From Nemopilema nomurai (Eukaryota > Cnidaria > Scyphozoa > Rhizostomeae > Rhizostomatidae), in contig ML133457.1 in NCBI GenBank assembly GCA_003864495.1, forward strand, positions 372,001 to 436,000: DNA of 64,000 nt. Direction: 5' to 3'. Below the pieces are notes generated by a model. The model was not told the DNA's origin. It made no database searches and was given only the letters and a program-made list of their open reading frames with translations. The position numbers were made by a program, and so were the translations under genes. Below are positions 10,388 through 25,300 of the stretch, piece after piece. Position 1 is the stretch's first letter, and every line of letters starts with the position of its first letter.

Positions 10388-13300
10388 CTACAGAAAATGA
10401 TAATTCAAGGATGAGTCATGGCTAGGATTACTTTTTGGATTCTTATCATAAAGTCAGCTTGCACAATGAAGAGATTTTGAAACAAGGTGGAGTTTGAACG
10501 GTAATCTACGCAACTATACTAGACTCAGACTACAAAATAGGCAATGAAAGAGAAGAGCAGACTTTCTAGAGAGCATTGACTCCTAAGCGAATTGTTTGTT
10601 AAGGAAAAGATTAGAGAGTTGTACCTGTATATACAAAGGATTAAAGGGTAATCTTCGCAACTTTATTAGATTGAGTCTAAAAAATAGGCAATGAAAGAGA
10701 GGAGCAGACTTACTAGAGAACGTGGACGTCTAAGATAATTTCTTGTTAAGGAAAACATTAGAGAGTTTTGTTTGTATATATAAAGGATCAAAAAATGATG
10801 GAGCTTGTGAGAAGAGGTCTATCAAGGATAAGGACAAAGACAATGAAACTTTCAAGAAGAAAGATTGACAGAACAGCTTCTAAAAAGCATTATATTAGAG
10901 CTTAACAGGAGGAGGGAGCTGAGATCCTTTGGCTGACAAAATAAATTAACAACGCTTTGGTCTTTGTAAATTATTTTAAATTTTAAATTATACTACACGT
11001 TAAACAGAAGCCATCATAAATAGACTACCTCTTGAATAGTCATCTTCAGCCTCGTTGTATCTTCTCAGGGATGCGTTTAGGTTGCCTCGATTGAAATAAA
11101 TGTGGGCCGACAAGGGGCTCAGTTCAGCTGGCAAAAGAATGAAAGCAGCATTATTATAAGCATTAAGGTGAAAGGAGACATTTAAGGAGAAGGAGGTGTT
11201 TACTTTGATTTGAAGCAGTATGGAAAAGTTACGTACCTGCTCTGTTGAAGTCTTCTAATGCACCTTCAAAATTCTTCAACATTACCTTAAAGAAGAACAT
11301 CATTGATGTCGTTGGTTTAAAACAAAAGTCGTTGATTTGATTAAAGACAAAAATAACTGATATCACTTATTTAAGGTATAGAAACAAAAATTATTGGTAT
11401 CGTTGATTGAAGGCAAGACTTATTGAGATCGCTGATTAAAGTAAAAAACCATTTATATCGTTGATTAAGAAAAAGATCTTTGACATGGTTGATTACAGAC
11501 ATGAATTATTTTAAGAATGGGCATGATGGCCAGTTCTGTGAAGTTTGCTTAAAAGTGGTGTAAAAATGACGATGTCGTATAACTGAGAGGGGAGTATAAC
11601 AGGCACAGTTACAGTTAAGGAATTTAAAAAGAAAAAAGACTAATTCAGGCAATGCTAAAAGATTAATCTCTTTCCTAAAAGCTGGTCGCAGCATTAGCCT
11701 TCGGTGATATCTACGAGAATTTCGATTGGTTTGGTCGATTTTAAAGATTTATTGTTATGCAGAAGATAAAATTCCAGCCGCTGTTGGTTATGTCTGGTGG
11801 CCTACCCGCGTAATCGCTCTGTTCAAGATGGCGGACTCATCTGAGGCATTCCAACCAATGGCACGGTCGTAAAACTCAAGAGCCTAAAAGAAACAGCACT
11901 GTCTCACACATCAAAGCAGTAAAATGCCACATGTATAATAATCAAAGCATGGCTTTAATAGGTTAAGGGTCAGCGCGCATAGCTATCAAAAGTACTATAA
12001 ACTGGCGAACCAGACCTGCGATTTATCCCTTCTATTGATTTTGATGCTTTTATGCACGAAAAATGGGGCATAAACAATAGATGTAAGCAAAGAATACCAA
12101 AAGAAGCTTATGTTTAGATGAAGGAATTTGCACGCCATCTCACTTATATACTGTTACGTATAGCATGATTGACTTGTCCCACATTTGGGAGAGAAATAGT
12201 TTGATTGAGACAGAAGAAGGACCGGTAAGATTAGAGTTACCAATGTTCAGGAAACCAGGATATGGCAAGAAATGTGTAACAGACATAAGGGGAATGTACG
12301 ATGCTATAAAGCAAAATCACATTAAAGGCAATATGATCGTAAATTGGCTTGAAATAAGAATAAAAGTGAAAAATCAAAATTTGAGTAAAAATAATAATAC
12401 TAAGGATTTAAGGATATAAAAGGGGTTTGATAGGATGTTATCAAATTAAGAAAAAACATGTCATGAAGAATGGGTAAAGAATTCGCAGGATATTCAATAA
12501 AAAGAGGTACAGAGGAGAGTATACCTGTTGGAACTGGCGATGATGAAAGTACAAATTGGCAGCATTGTAATAGGCAAGAGAGTAGGACGGGTCTTTCTTC
12601 AGAGCATCTTGGTAGTCTCTCATCGCATTGACAGAGTCACCCATGAACTAGGTGGAAGGGGGAGAAAATTACCAGCAAGAATGACGGTTAGAAATAGTAA
12701 TTTAAAACGTTGCATAGTTGACAAACAGAATTTGAAAGCATTGCAATTAGTAATTTCTGTGTTACATTGTTTAATATAACAGTAATTATTCTGTACCTAA
12801 TACTGAAAGTTTTTTCCTCATCGTATTGATAGACTGGATAGCAATGAGTGCTTTGCTAAGAGTGTGCTATGCAATTGAAAATTCTTTATAAATTACTTGT
12901 TGTGTGCCTAAAAGTTGTGTGTATATCAACAAAGCAGGAGATTTGATTGCCTCAGAAAATCAGGCTAACCAGAAATACTATGGTTTCAAATATCATGTGA
13001 ATAAAACTTATTTCGACTAAAGGGCTAGTAGAGTGAATGGTACCCAAAGTGGCGCTGCCATTCGTACAGTTGAAGAAGCGAGATATTATATATATCAGTT
13101 ACCAGTGATTTTGTAAATAATAATGATGCACTGTTAGGATGAAATAATGGTGTGCCAATTACCTGGTTAATCACTCCTCTGTTGGTGAGAAATTCAGCCG
13201 TAGATTCAATCTGTAAGAGAAAGAAAGAGTTGTTTTACAATAATCAGTCTACACTGTTACCAATATCAGAGTGGAGGGACTCGAATAAATTTTAATCTTA

Positions 13301-16300
13301 CACACAGAAATAAATAAAGCTCGAATTGCTTTGTAAATATAATCATAATACTTCAGCGACATTAATCACTCTTGTCTACAAGTTATGAGAATGGTTTTTA
13401 TCAGGAGCAACCTAATTTTATCTGAATTGTATAGTCAAATACATAGTGAAGTGTTTGTCGAAATCGCGAAATCAAAAAGTCAGAAAGTCAAAAGGTCATA
13501 AGTCAAAATCATATGATTATGAGGTAAAAGATCAATAGTCACGAGAAGTCAAAGGTGCATCAGGTTTCTACCTCCAGAGCTCGATTAATGTCCAAAAATG
13601 CACCGAAAGTGTTCCCCATCTGCAAGCTGACGATTGACCTTCCTTCGTATGCTGACTTGAAGTCTGGATTACAAAAGTGGAAAGCTTATAAGCTACAAAA
13701 AGATGACCCACACTTCACACTTCTACTGACACCAACAGCTAGTAAAGAGGTGTGAAAAGGGAACATAAGAGAAAGAGGAATAGGGAGGAAAGAAATGGGA
13801 AAGAAATGAAGAAAAAAGAGAAGTAAACAAACTTGGTAAAGAGAAAGCCCAGAAATAAGTGAGAAAAAAGGGAAAGAAGGAAAAAGGAAGAGAAAATAAG
13901 CAAAAGAATGAAGTCAATTTGAAAAGAATGAAGAATAAAATGAGCCACAATAGTAGGGGAAAGGAAATGGATCGGAGGTGAAATGGACAGGGCCAGAAAG
14001 AAAACAAAAGCGAAGAGAATCTTTTGAAGAATCAGCTACAATGGAAATATTTACAAACTATCGCCCGTGTAGAATAAATGACCCATAAATGTATTCGGTG
14101 TTGCAGCATTACCTTCATCTATATCAATGCATTTTGTGAATTGGACCCAAGCGGCTTTGAATCTCCCTTGAACCTAGAAATCCAAAATAAACATTACGCA
14201 TGTAAATCACAGAGGTAGCTCTTCAGGAGAATGATTACAAGCATTACAGCAATGGCTATAGAGGGCTTCATCCATGTCAGGGAAAATTCTGCACGAGGTT
14301 GTTAGGGGAAAAAGGGTAGTGCGATCAAAGTAATTATGCTTCCTGGACAGAAACATCTGAAATTCTACTTAAAAAATCTCGGCTTCATGCAAAATTAAAA
14401 ACCAATGCAATTTAAAAGGTAGGCACACTAACTTGATTAGTACGTATTAATTTTATCAAGAAACAAAGGTATCTTTGTTTTATTGAGAAAACCTCTGAGC
14501 AAAACTCATCATAGATTGGCGCTATCAATGAACACTCAATTGTATCCTTTCCATTAAAATACCAGGCCATTTCGATAATTTAAATTAAAATCCGCCTGAC
14601 AGACATTTACACGGATGCTTGGCCTAATAAATGGGATTAAGGGATTGTCTCGAACCAAGCCAACTTAATATTTATAATAAGAAATATTAAATTGTTAATG
14701 AGCTTTGCGGCGAAGCAAGATGGCTATAAATAATGAATATGGATAATTTGGCTTTAGGCCAAGCAGTTATTAATAGAGTTGTGGAGGAGCTTTTTGGTGG
14801 TGATTCTTAAATACGGAATACAATGTGGTTTCGGGAACGGTACGAGTGACAGATGGTATTTAGGACATTACAAAAGAGTGACAGATGGTATTTAGGACAT
14901 TACAAAAGAGCCTAATTATGCAAAGAAATAGGCAAGAATGCAGGGTCAAAAGGACAGGGTTGAATGGAGGAGCCTCCAAAAATCGAAGACTTTGTCTCAT
15001 TGTACACACAAAAATACACTAATATAATGGCACAAAATTTCAGCTAACATTTTATAACCATAAATTGATAAAATATTAGAAACAATATTGACGAAAATAT
15101 TGACGAAAATATTAGCAACAGTATTAGCAATAATATTAGCAATAATAGAAGTTTTGTAGCAGCAATGTATAAAGCTTGCAGACTAGAACATAGAGAGATC
15201 CAGCTAGAACAAAAGTTTTATGGAGAAAAGCATAAATTATTTTGTAAAGGTTTTGTATGGAAGACAAGAAAGGAATGTGGTCAATAATTTGGAACGCGAT
15301 ATTGATTAAACGTGGTCAATAAAAAACGACTGTAATTTACCTGCAAGGTATATGCCAGACTAACACGCGCTTGAAGACATTTTGGGTTCAAATGTAAAGC
15401 CCGAAGGAAATCTCGTCTATGAAGAAAACATGCGTACGATTAATTCTTCTAAATAATCATTTGCCAGATAAATATGAGCATGCTACAAAATTTCGTTATA
15501 AAAGGTGCATTATGTTTGAAGACAAGTGTTTGTAAAAAAGTGTTCGGTGTCATGTAAGTGAACTTTCGGCAAGTAATGACAGAATCAAGTGTAAAAATCT
15601 GAAGAAAAACTTCGAATTGTCAATTTCGAAATACACAAACGTGTTTCTTATTTTATTTATATCTATTTCGAAATGAGATTGAATCTAAAGCTGGATAAAC
15701 GGCAAACTATCTTGGTAACAAACACTTATGGTATCGTGAATAAATGTTGTTCACCTATTCTTAAAAGGAAAAGTTTAATCATCAAGACTAGAATGTTACT
15801 GAAGCCAACCTCGCTTCTGTTGTGCTTTCAGGCGTTGCGTAATCAATAATTGCATTCCCTCTGCCGAGCAAGGCGTCAACAAAAAACCTGTCTGTTTGCA
15901 AGGCGTTGGTGAAGCAATTTACGGCGTCTGTGATTAATCCGAGCCTGATCGATAAAAAAATGAATCTGAGATTGAAAAAGACAGGTAATGATGAGGTAAG
16001 AGCTGTGTTTGCAATTTGAGATAACTTCGATCATGATTTAAATCATTTCGATCATAAATCCGATCGCTTCGATCATATGTAAGATCGCTTCGATCATGTT
16101 TCAAATCATTTCGATCATATATCAGATCGCTTCGATCATATGTAAGATCGCTTCGATCATGATACAAATCATTTCGATCATAAGTCCGATCGCTTTTATC
16201 ATAAGTACGATCGCTTCGATCAGTATTCAAATCACTTCGATGGTGATTCGGATCATCTCGATTATGATTCAAATCACCTCGATCATGATAACCAAAAGTT

Positions 16301-19300
16301 CATATACAAAGTAAATACATAGAAAATGGCAGTGACGGGGGGACTAGAATCCTTCTTTTCAATTTCCAAATTAAAATCTTTGAGAAACACCCAGTAATCA
16401 CAAGGGACTTTATCGACACTACAGCGACTGGGTATGCAACAAATAGAAAAGTGCCTTTCATCTGTTCAGAAAATGGCCTAGAAAAATCTGCTTTATACTT
16501 GGTGATCCACAGCATTGAGGCTAGCAAAATTTTCATCAAAATCATTGAGCAGATTAAATAATGGATTGACATAATCCGAAAGAAGATTAATGATTATCCG
16601 AAGGATTACAAAAGAATGAAATTTCGTTAACGTAAGTGAATATTCGAGAAAAGGGATTAAACTGGATTATCTAGAATCACAAAGAAATTGAAATGACTAT
16701 GTAAATATTTTGAGATTAATGTAGGAATATACTATCTGGATCAGTTAAGTTAATAATTGGCCCATTTAGTCGAACGATAAAGTGGTCATGGAGAGACATA
16801 TCGCAATCATCTTTGCTTGCAAATAAAGTAATATTAGTTCATTGTAACTAAGATAATATTATTAAAACCTCTGACCGTAACCATATAAAACTCTCTTTGT
16901 TTGCATTTTAATGAAATTAGAAACGAAATTGATTAAAATTCCATTGTAAATCGTCAACCTGCTCAAAATCACCAGAAGTCAATCATAAAACCGATTCTGA
17001 TTCTTGAAACTTTACATCATCAATGAAATCACAGTGGTTGATTAGGTAGCAATCGTCAGTCAATTGATAGATGGTTAGAAATAATGATGGAGAATACAAC
17101 TGGCTGATCGATACACTAGTATGTAAGGATGAAGGCTGTTCGATATGCAATCAATGCCTCTAGGCCTAGTTTAAAGAGCACGACGGGAGGGTCATAGAGA
17201 AACGAGCAAATGAGATCAAGGCAAGAGCTGTAAATCAGACATAAGCAAGAGTAGACCTGGGGATATGCAGGGAAATGGAAAATGTACAAGGAGACAGAAT
17301 AGCTGCAAATGGAATTGAAGGTAAGGTGGACTGGACTAAGATGGTGCTTGATGGCGTTGAAATGGGATGTTTCTACTGGAATGACTGGCATCCACAAGAC
17401 TTGATGTGGTCATGCCAAAATGGTCCTTGTATATGCGATGAGTAAAGGAAACCAATTAAAAAAATTTTAATGATAAGGCTGAATATTATCAGAAAACTAA
17501 CTGTTCGCTATTGAGGTATTGAACAATGCTCACCTGTGGAAACAAATTCCCAGTGTGTGGTGAATTTTGGGATTTCTTGGCTCAAGCTGTCGATATTAAC
17601 ACGAAAAATAATCAAATACGGATGAACATGATACAATAAATCTGGAGTTACAAATATTAAGATGTTAAAAGTAAGGTGATTGTGAAAAAGCAAGGAAGCC
17701 GAATTCTATGATGTCTTTTCCCTCTGTTCTCCTGTTAAAATGGCTTTTGGAGTAGGAAACTGGGTTTATTTTTTGACGCTAGGAGGCAGCAGAAGTCAAC
17801 CGTCAGAGGAGTGGGGGTGAAATGATTTCCATATCAATGTAATTCTTCTGTAATTGACTACAGAAGCAAAGTGAGTATGCCCTTTGGAAACTCTTGAATC
17901 GAGTCCAGGGCAAGGCTCGAAAAAATATTAGCAAAATAATCCGATTTTCATGAGACAAATCGCTAAGTGTCTTGAAGATACGACACAATTGGGACATTTC
18001 TACGATTTTTGCTCTGAAAACCTCTTATCAACCCTTTTGAGAACATTTCAAGTGACTTCTGAAAAGAATAATTGAAATAAGATGGTATTATAGGATCAAA
18101 ATATTCATCCCTTTTAATTTCAAATCCTCTTTTCCAACTATAAGTAGTACCAATTTTTCTTTTATTGGAATCTTACCCCACAAAATTTATGATTCTGCAA
18201 GCAAATTTTAGTTGGTGTGCTAGCTTATCTTGCAAAATTTTGATAAATAAGATGCAGCCTCTGTAGATGGTGATGATTGGACCAAATCTTCTTACTTTTG
18301 AAGCAGCAGAAAAATCCTGTAATGCATTATAGAGATCTCCGACTTCCAGATACAATAGCCCACGATTCTGAAGCACCTGTATAGATACAGTCACAACATG
18401 AATGCATATGCCTGGCTGTTTATAATAATGCTGGCTAATCACGTGATAAGCCTAGCTAAAATGGCGGATCCTAATTTAAGCTGGATAAGAGATGCTAAAC
18501 TTAGAACTATCAAGGAAGTTTTGTAGCAGTATTTAGACAGGGAGCGAAGCATAAAACACGGAACAAGGATGATCAAGGCCGTTTCACTTGGACTAGATGG
18601 ATACAGGCATTTTGCACCTACGAATTCTATAATAGACATGACTTTCTAGCTAACTCGACTTTCTTGCTTTCTAGCAAATCAACAACAATGATTATCGTTG
18701 CAATTCCACGATTAATGCCTGTGGCAATTATATGAAACAGTAGAAGTATGAACATTCATAAACGAGAACTACTGGAGATTGGAAAGATCGGAGATTTGCT
18801 CTAGTGAATTTGAAAACGCATAAAATCCGAGTCGACGATAAAAGGCTTCTTTTAGACCAGCTGAATTCTGGTTAGGGATAGCTAAGGAATGTTTTACCAA
18901 GTAGAAGGCTTCAAAGATCAGAAGTTTTAATTTTGCTACATATTCTGAACACGTGCACATAGCCTAAATACATATAGGCTAGAAGGTTAAAAGATCGCAA
19001 AGTTCATATTTCATATCGTACATTATAAATCACAAAGATCTAGCTCTTGAAATCTCAAGAATCTTAAAAAATCTTATACTCTTACCTTCATGTTTTCTTT
19101 TTTCTCTAAAAGCAACACAATTCCATAATCCTTCAATGCCTGCAGAGAAAGTAAGAAAACCCAATGCTAAATCTTCTCTAAGAAATCCTCTATTGAATGG
19201 GAACAGAAATCTAATGAAAGTACTTAGAAAGAGCAAGCTGTAAACGAACCCGTTGGTAATGCTTCATTTCTTGGTAGCAGACAGCGCGGTTGAAGTAGGC

Positions 19301-22300
19301 CAAGTTACAGCTAGGGTCTATGGTGATAGCCGCTGAAAGGTCCTTCACTGCTAGCTTGTACGCCTTTATGAAGTATTTCAGCGCACCCCTTGACAAAAAC
19401 GTTTAATTTTACCAATTTACATGCAATACTAATCTTTAAGTAAACAATTTTTACGTAAATTAGGACCATCTGACATGTCAAGCTTCGTTGTACTGTATCA
19501 TATTCTGGTGGTGATGTCATATTTCAAAATGACGTCATATTTCCAAATGACGTCACATTGACGAATTAAGGGATACAAATAAACAGGCAAATTTTCGAGA
19601 AAGTTGGATTATGATTTGATTCTCTTGTTCAATCCACTAAAAAACTAAAAAAAACACTCCTTAAAATTTCCAAAGTTCGAAAACTTTTTTTCATATATCG
19701 TTAGTGCTTGAAATAGTGAAACAGTTTCATCTAGGTGCAAACCGAATCCACTCACCTGTACAGATGGCCTCGGATGCTTTTGGGCTTGAGTCGAATGGCC
19801 TCGTTGCAGTTTAATATGGCTTTAGCAAACCTCCCTTTCATTCCATAGTATTCAGCTCTGCTGAGGTAGGCCTATATTGAATAGGAGCACGATAAAAACG
19901 TCAATCGATGCAACATGTCAAGGTATCATTTTAGACGATATTGAAAGAGTAGCAGAAAAAACTTATTCAGTGATAACACTACGATACTAAGTCTAAGAAT
20001 ATAGAATTTTGCATGTTTGTACGCTTTAAGTCTTTTCAATTTGAAGTACTGAACATACTCTATTTGGAAAATAAAACAAACAATTCGATTGACACAGATA
20101 GAAGCAAAACAGCAGGCATTGCACAGTGGTTGAACACCATAAAATCTACTTATTATAGGTGCTAAAACTGATTCTTGTGGGAGTCTCTTCACCTAAAGCA
20201 CAGATACTAAAAAGTCTTACCAGGTGAATAGCAATAGTCTACATTACCAACATTGCCACTTATTTCCATGACAGGATCTGCTATTCAAAGGATTCCAAAT
20301 TTTAAGAGCATTTAAAATAGCTTTGTAATGATTTGTAATGCAATGAAATCTCTTTTATTAAAGCTAATGCGACTCACTTGGAAGAATTTTGGGTTGTAAG
20401 CCAGGGCTCTATTGAAATCTTGAACCGCCTTTGCATGACGTAACTTCATTTTGGATAGGCCGCGTTGGTAGTAGCACTGGATGGAACGGAAAACAAAGTG
20501 AAAGAATAGTTATCATATACGCCTTTTAATTGACGAGAAAGTCAGTGTAAAAGTCCTTGAAAGCAAAGGAGGAATAATGTGAAAATGTTTTCATTTTCCT
20601 TCTCAAGTTAGGAAACTTATCGCAGAAAACAATCCGTGAATATAAATTATGAATAGCATCAGATACTTTTATCGTAGCTTTGTTATATCCTTTAATCCTT
20701 ACCTTTTCTAGAAAATATCAAAGAATTAATGAATGATTAATTATTCTTTCGTAGAAAAAAATCACGAATTTGTAAAAATACCTAAAATTGTGGATGTAAA
20801 AAGCCATTGAGCAATAGCTTCAGATTTTGAAGACTCAATCAGAGACTGTTTGAATATTTAGGTAAAGAGAGGCAGTGGATGTTTCTACTTGAACGGTAAA
20901 ACAATATACATAAAAATACTAGGAAACAATATTTTGCATTTGTTCAGTGTTGTGATGACGTCATAGACGACACATACCTCAGGGTATTCCGGATTGATTT
21001 TGAGTGCGTTGTTGAACGCCTCTAGTGCGCTGTTGTGGTCCACAAGCTCAGTGTATGCCATTCCGATCAGGAAGTAAACTTCAGCTGCAGAACGAGGCCA
21101 CTCGGCCTTGGGATCCCAAGGTTTCTAAAGAATGAGAACAGATCAATGATCATGATATTCCATTCACTCCATTCAATACCAGAACTCCCGGAGGTGGATG
21201 ACATCAATGAGTCACATCATACAGATCTTTCTTAATGCGATGTACAGATTGCTTTAGAAATAACAACGCGGGGAGAGTCTTAAGAATGCAAATCAATTAG
21301 GCATCAATGCAGAGAGAGAGAAAAGAGAGGTTGTAAAGCAGTAAGGCGGGAATATTTCAAATCCTACCAACACCTACCAAAAGTCGTAACGCCTCTCCGA
21401 AACAAACAATTGATTCTTTTAAAAGTCTCGCTTTCATCTTAGTTTTTCCGAGAAGGATGTAAAGTTGTGGAACATGTTTACTTTTGACAGTTTTCTCGAG
21501 GATTTCGATTGCCTGCAAAAATTGCATATTTGAGTTATATTTAATGGAGATATCAATCCTTTAGTTATCGTGAAAAAGAAGAGCGACAAATTTCTCATAT
21601 CAGTTTTAATGATATCTTCATTTCTGATCTATATTTCTCAGGAAGCATGGTTAAACTATTAATTATTACTGTTTACTTGAGGTTTCTGGAATTTTTCCAA
21701 TATAAACGAAGCTCCAATCTAGTAGCTATCATAGAATTCAAACAGTCGTTTTGGTAATAGAAGGCAGATGAGCAGAGACCTTCCTCGTGATACAATACAA
21801 TATACAAAACAGAGTGAGCAAAAATGTCAGCGTGAGCAAAACTGAATAAAATGCATAAACAGAGTTAGAATACATTGAGATACGTGTCTAGAAACATAGA
21901 TACAATGACCTAAAAAGAGAGCTTCGAACGAGCTGGTTCATTGGAGAGAGGCAAAGAACAAAAACATGACAGCTTATGGATTTGATTATAGGTACTGCTT
22001 GTATAGGTACTGCCTTTATAGGTACTGTTTTGGCTTCTGATGTAATCGAGGCGAGAATAATACCTGATTGTAATTTTGAAGAAATGCCTGGACAGCGGCT
22101 TGTTGCGTTGGAGATGTGCCACTTCCTTTGGACATTGCTGCACACTGTCTGGTACATGAAAGGAAATCACCTGTTAGCACGATTCACAAAGAGCGTTATC
22201 ATTTAGCTTTACAAATGGCTTTTAAAGCTTCTAAGCATCAAAGGCTTTTCCATTATCACATAGGCCGCTCTTTTGTCGCATCAAATATTGTCGAAGTATC

Positions 22301-25300
22301 TAATCGTAAAATTTAGATTTGATCGATATTTATAAAACCTAGTAAACTTGAAGGACATGTACTGAATATAAAAGATTCAAGCACACGCTTTTGCTGTGAA
22401 ATGGAAAAAGATTAAAGATAGGTGTTTTTAGTCATGTTGGCAATGTAATAAAAAGTTTTGAATTGGCTTTCTTTGACTGTTCTCCTTATTACATGCCCTT
22501 TCTACAAAATTCTATATGAAAGTAGTATTTTGGTCTCCAAACATTCTTATTCAAATATAGAAGGTTTACGTCATTGGTAGACGAAACCATATTCAAACAT
22601 TTTAGTAATAGGCAACAAATATTTTTTTATGGCTTATGACTTCTGGCATAATTTGTGCGATAAAGGGTAAAGGATTTGAGCCAATTCTACGTGGACTGAT
22701 TTTATCCTTAATGAACTCACTTGATGTGATAGCTGGCTAGTTCAAAGTGGCCCTCTTCCATCAGCAATTTACCCTGAAAGGTAGCTCGTTGTTAGCTATC
22801 TAAAATTTGACTCAAGTAATCAAGCTATAGTAAGTGCCAACATAGATGATAGGTACCAATATGATCTCGCTATGCTTGAGAATCGCAATAGAAGACCTTT
22901 TACAAGCTGTCTGAAAGGTTGACATTATAAAGAATGAAAACATGCAATAAATGAAACTTTTTCTTATAATCAGGCTAGAATTGACAAAAGATGGCAAACT
23001 GGTTTTAAACCATAAAAAACCTTAGTAGGACTTAATAAAAGTAATGTTACATCTATTTCTAATGAAAGCTTTCTCAATCTGGAACAAACAGGGCACCAAT
23101 AATGCCCCCTGGTAAACTCGTCTTTTTTTCATACAAAATGCGTCAATCCATTTAAAAATTTTTTTAGCAACTATGCAAACATAGTTAGATATGAAAAAGC
23201 TCTGAGATTTTCACTCACCCGGGTCATCCTGTAATCTATGACCTCTGGCCTCAAATGAATTGCTCTCGTGTAATCCAGGATTGCTTCTCGCTTCTATAAA
23301 AGCAAAATCATCGGAATAAGTGCGTAACGCTTTTTCCACATTCTTTATGTTACCCTTAAAGGAATATTTTGCACTGATAAATAAGGTTCTGCAGCACCGA
23401 GACAACCAGAGTACCGCGTTGGATCTCCAAGGGCTCCTACCAGGCCAAAACCTAACATGCCTTTTGGATTGGTAGAAAGTTTGGCTTCACTGTATCTATA
23501 CCTTCACTACCTGATTTTGTCTGCAGTACGTTGAAGTCGAGTTTTTGCGTAGCTTTGACTCACAAACGCAGCCCAATGACATATTGTTCGAATGCTATTG
23601 TTGACAGTCATGCCTTTAAAATAGTTGTCGTCTTGTTACCTTATTCAAGCCATTTACATCTGGTTTCATAGCACCGAAGAGTAGATTACATTCAATGATA
23701 AAATTGATTATTAGAGTTTTGCACTCTTAGAGGTCTGAAAAGATTTGCAGATGGGTAGAGTAGTAAGTCCGGTCATGGTATAAACTGTAGTACCACAATA
23801 CTTAACACTTGAAGAAATACAAGCTGGCAAACATACGCTGTGCAGCAATTGGAATGCCTCTGCGCGGCATATATAGGCCCGTACGTATGTAGGGTCCACT
23901 CTCACGGCAATGTTGAAGCGTCTTATTGCCCTGAAAGGAAACATAGCTATTAAAAAGAGAAGATAATAAAACAGGCATAGATCTGAAATGACGATTATTA
24001 AATTAGGTCAGCTAGGGCAGGTATACCTTATGACCATTCATTTGGTTGAAAAGGAAATGGCAGCTAAATATTGCTGGATCAAATCACACGTCCAATGCTT
24101 AAGGAAGTGGACTTCAATGAACCAAACACTAAAAGCTCTTTAATAAACTAAAATAGCAAACTATTCAATACCAGACATTGCCTGTCACAGTTCCAGGTTT
24201 ACATAGTGCTGCGTTTACTCTTGCTTGCATCAAATAACTACAGAACGGTACATATTCATATAGGGGCTAATTTATTCATCCAACAGGCAAACTATAGTTT
24301 GAGACAGTTAACAGTTGAACAAACAGTTGAACATGTATTGTACATTGAAATCTGTATCACCGAAACAAATGCTGTTATGAAATGTCTTGGGACAATTCGA
24401 AAAATTGATTTAGGAAGACGCAGGAAACAGATACAGGAAATAGAACAATCCAGCATTCATTTCCTACAACTTTATTAACTGAACGCAGCAAAGAGATAAA
24501 CAATTGAACGCAAAAGGGCCTTGAAAAAGTAGCAATCAAAATATCTTGTATGTGGGTTAGCAGAAGCGATGTCTACTACCTATCTTGTATATGCTATAAA
24601 GAAGTTATTTGCTATTACGCTGAAATGATCTGTATGTATATACGTTTACTCACATGTGAGGGTTGCTCATCTTAGTCATTTGGATGAGGCCTAAGTTGAC
24701 ATGCGCGGCTGGAATACGTGCATCCAATCGAATAGCTGCTTCGAAATCAGAGATTGCTTCTTCCCACCTGAACGAAAAGGTCACAAAAAACAGAGAATTT
24801 TTAAATTCAATTTTAATAGGAACATTATACTTGGAAACTTTCAAACTAGCAATAACAGCAGTTCAAATAGACAAGATATGCAAAATCTAAAGATTGAAAT
24901 AATCAAAGATCAAAGGTCAAACATGAAAGGTCAAAGATCAAAGGTCCAAAACATACAGTTGTCTACGAATATTCAAGCTCTGTTCAAAAGATCCTAAATT
25001 TTGTATTTGCCACAATCAAAAGAAGCTTACAGTTACTTGGAATTCTCTAAACACTTTGAGCGCATAGTGATTGACATTTTACTTGGTAAGTAATCACCAA
25101 AAAGCGGCAGGATCGCTAAAATAAAGCAAGCAGGTCGGTATGGAGATGTGAATCTAAAGTGACCTTTTCATTTCCGTGTAGAGAATGCCACGGTGTAGAT
25201 ATGCATCAACATTGATTATGGTATCGTCCAGAAGCAGCGAAGTACTTAGATCTTGGAGGGCTTGCTTCTGCGAACATCTTGGGGAAAACATTTGATTTTA

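Noticed and set aside
13723..14007. 94-codon minus-strand Phe/Ser/Leu-rich frame
   Set aside because: Purine-rich intronic tract of TTC6 read on the other strand.
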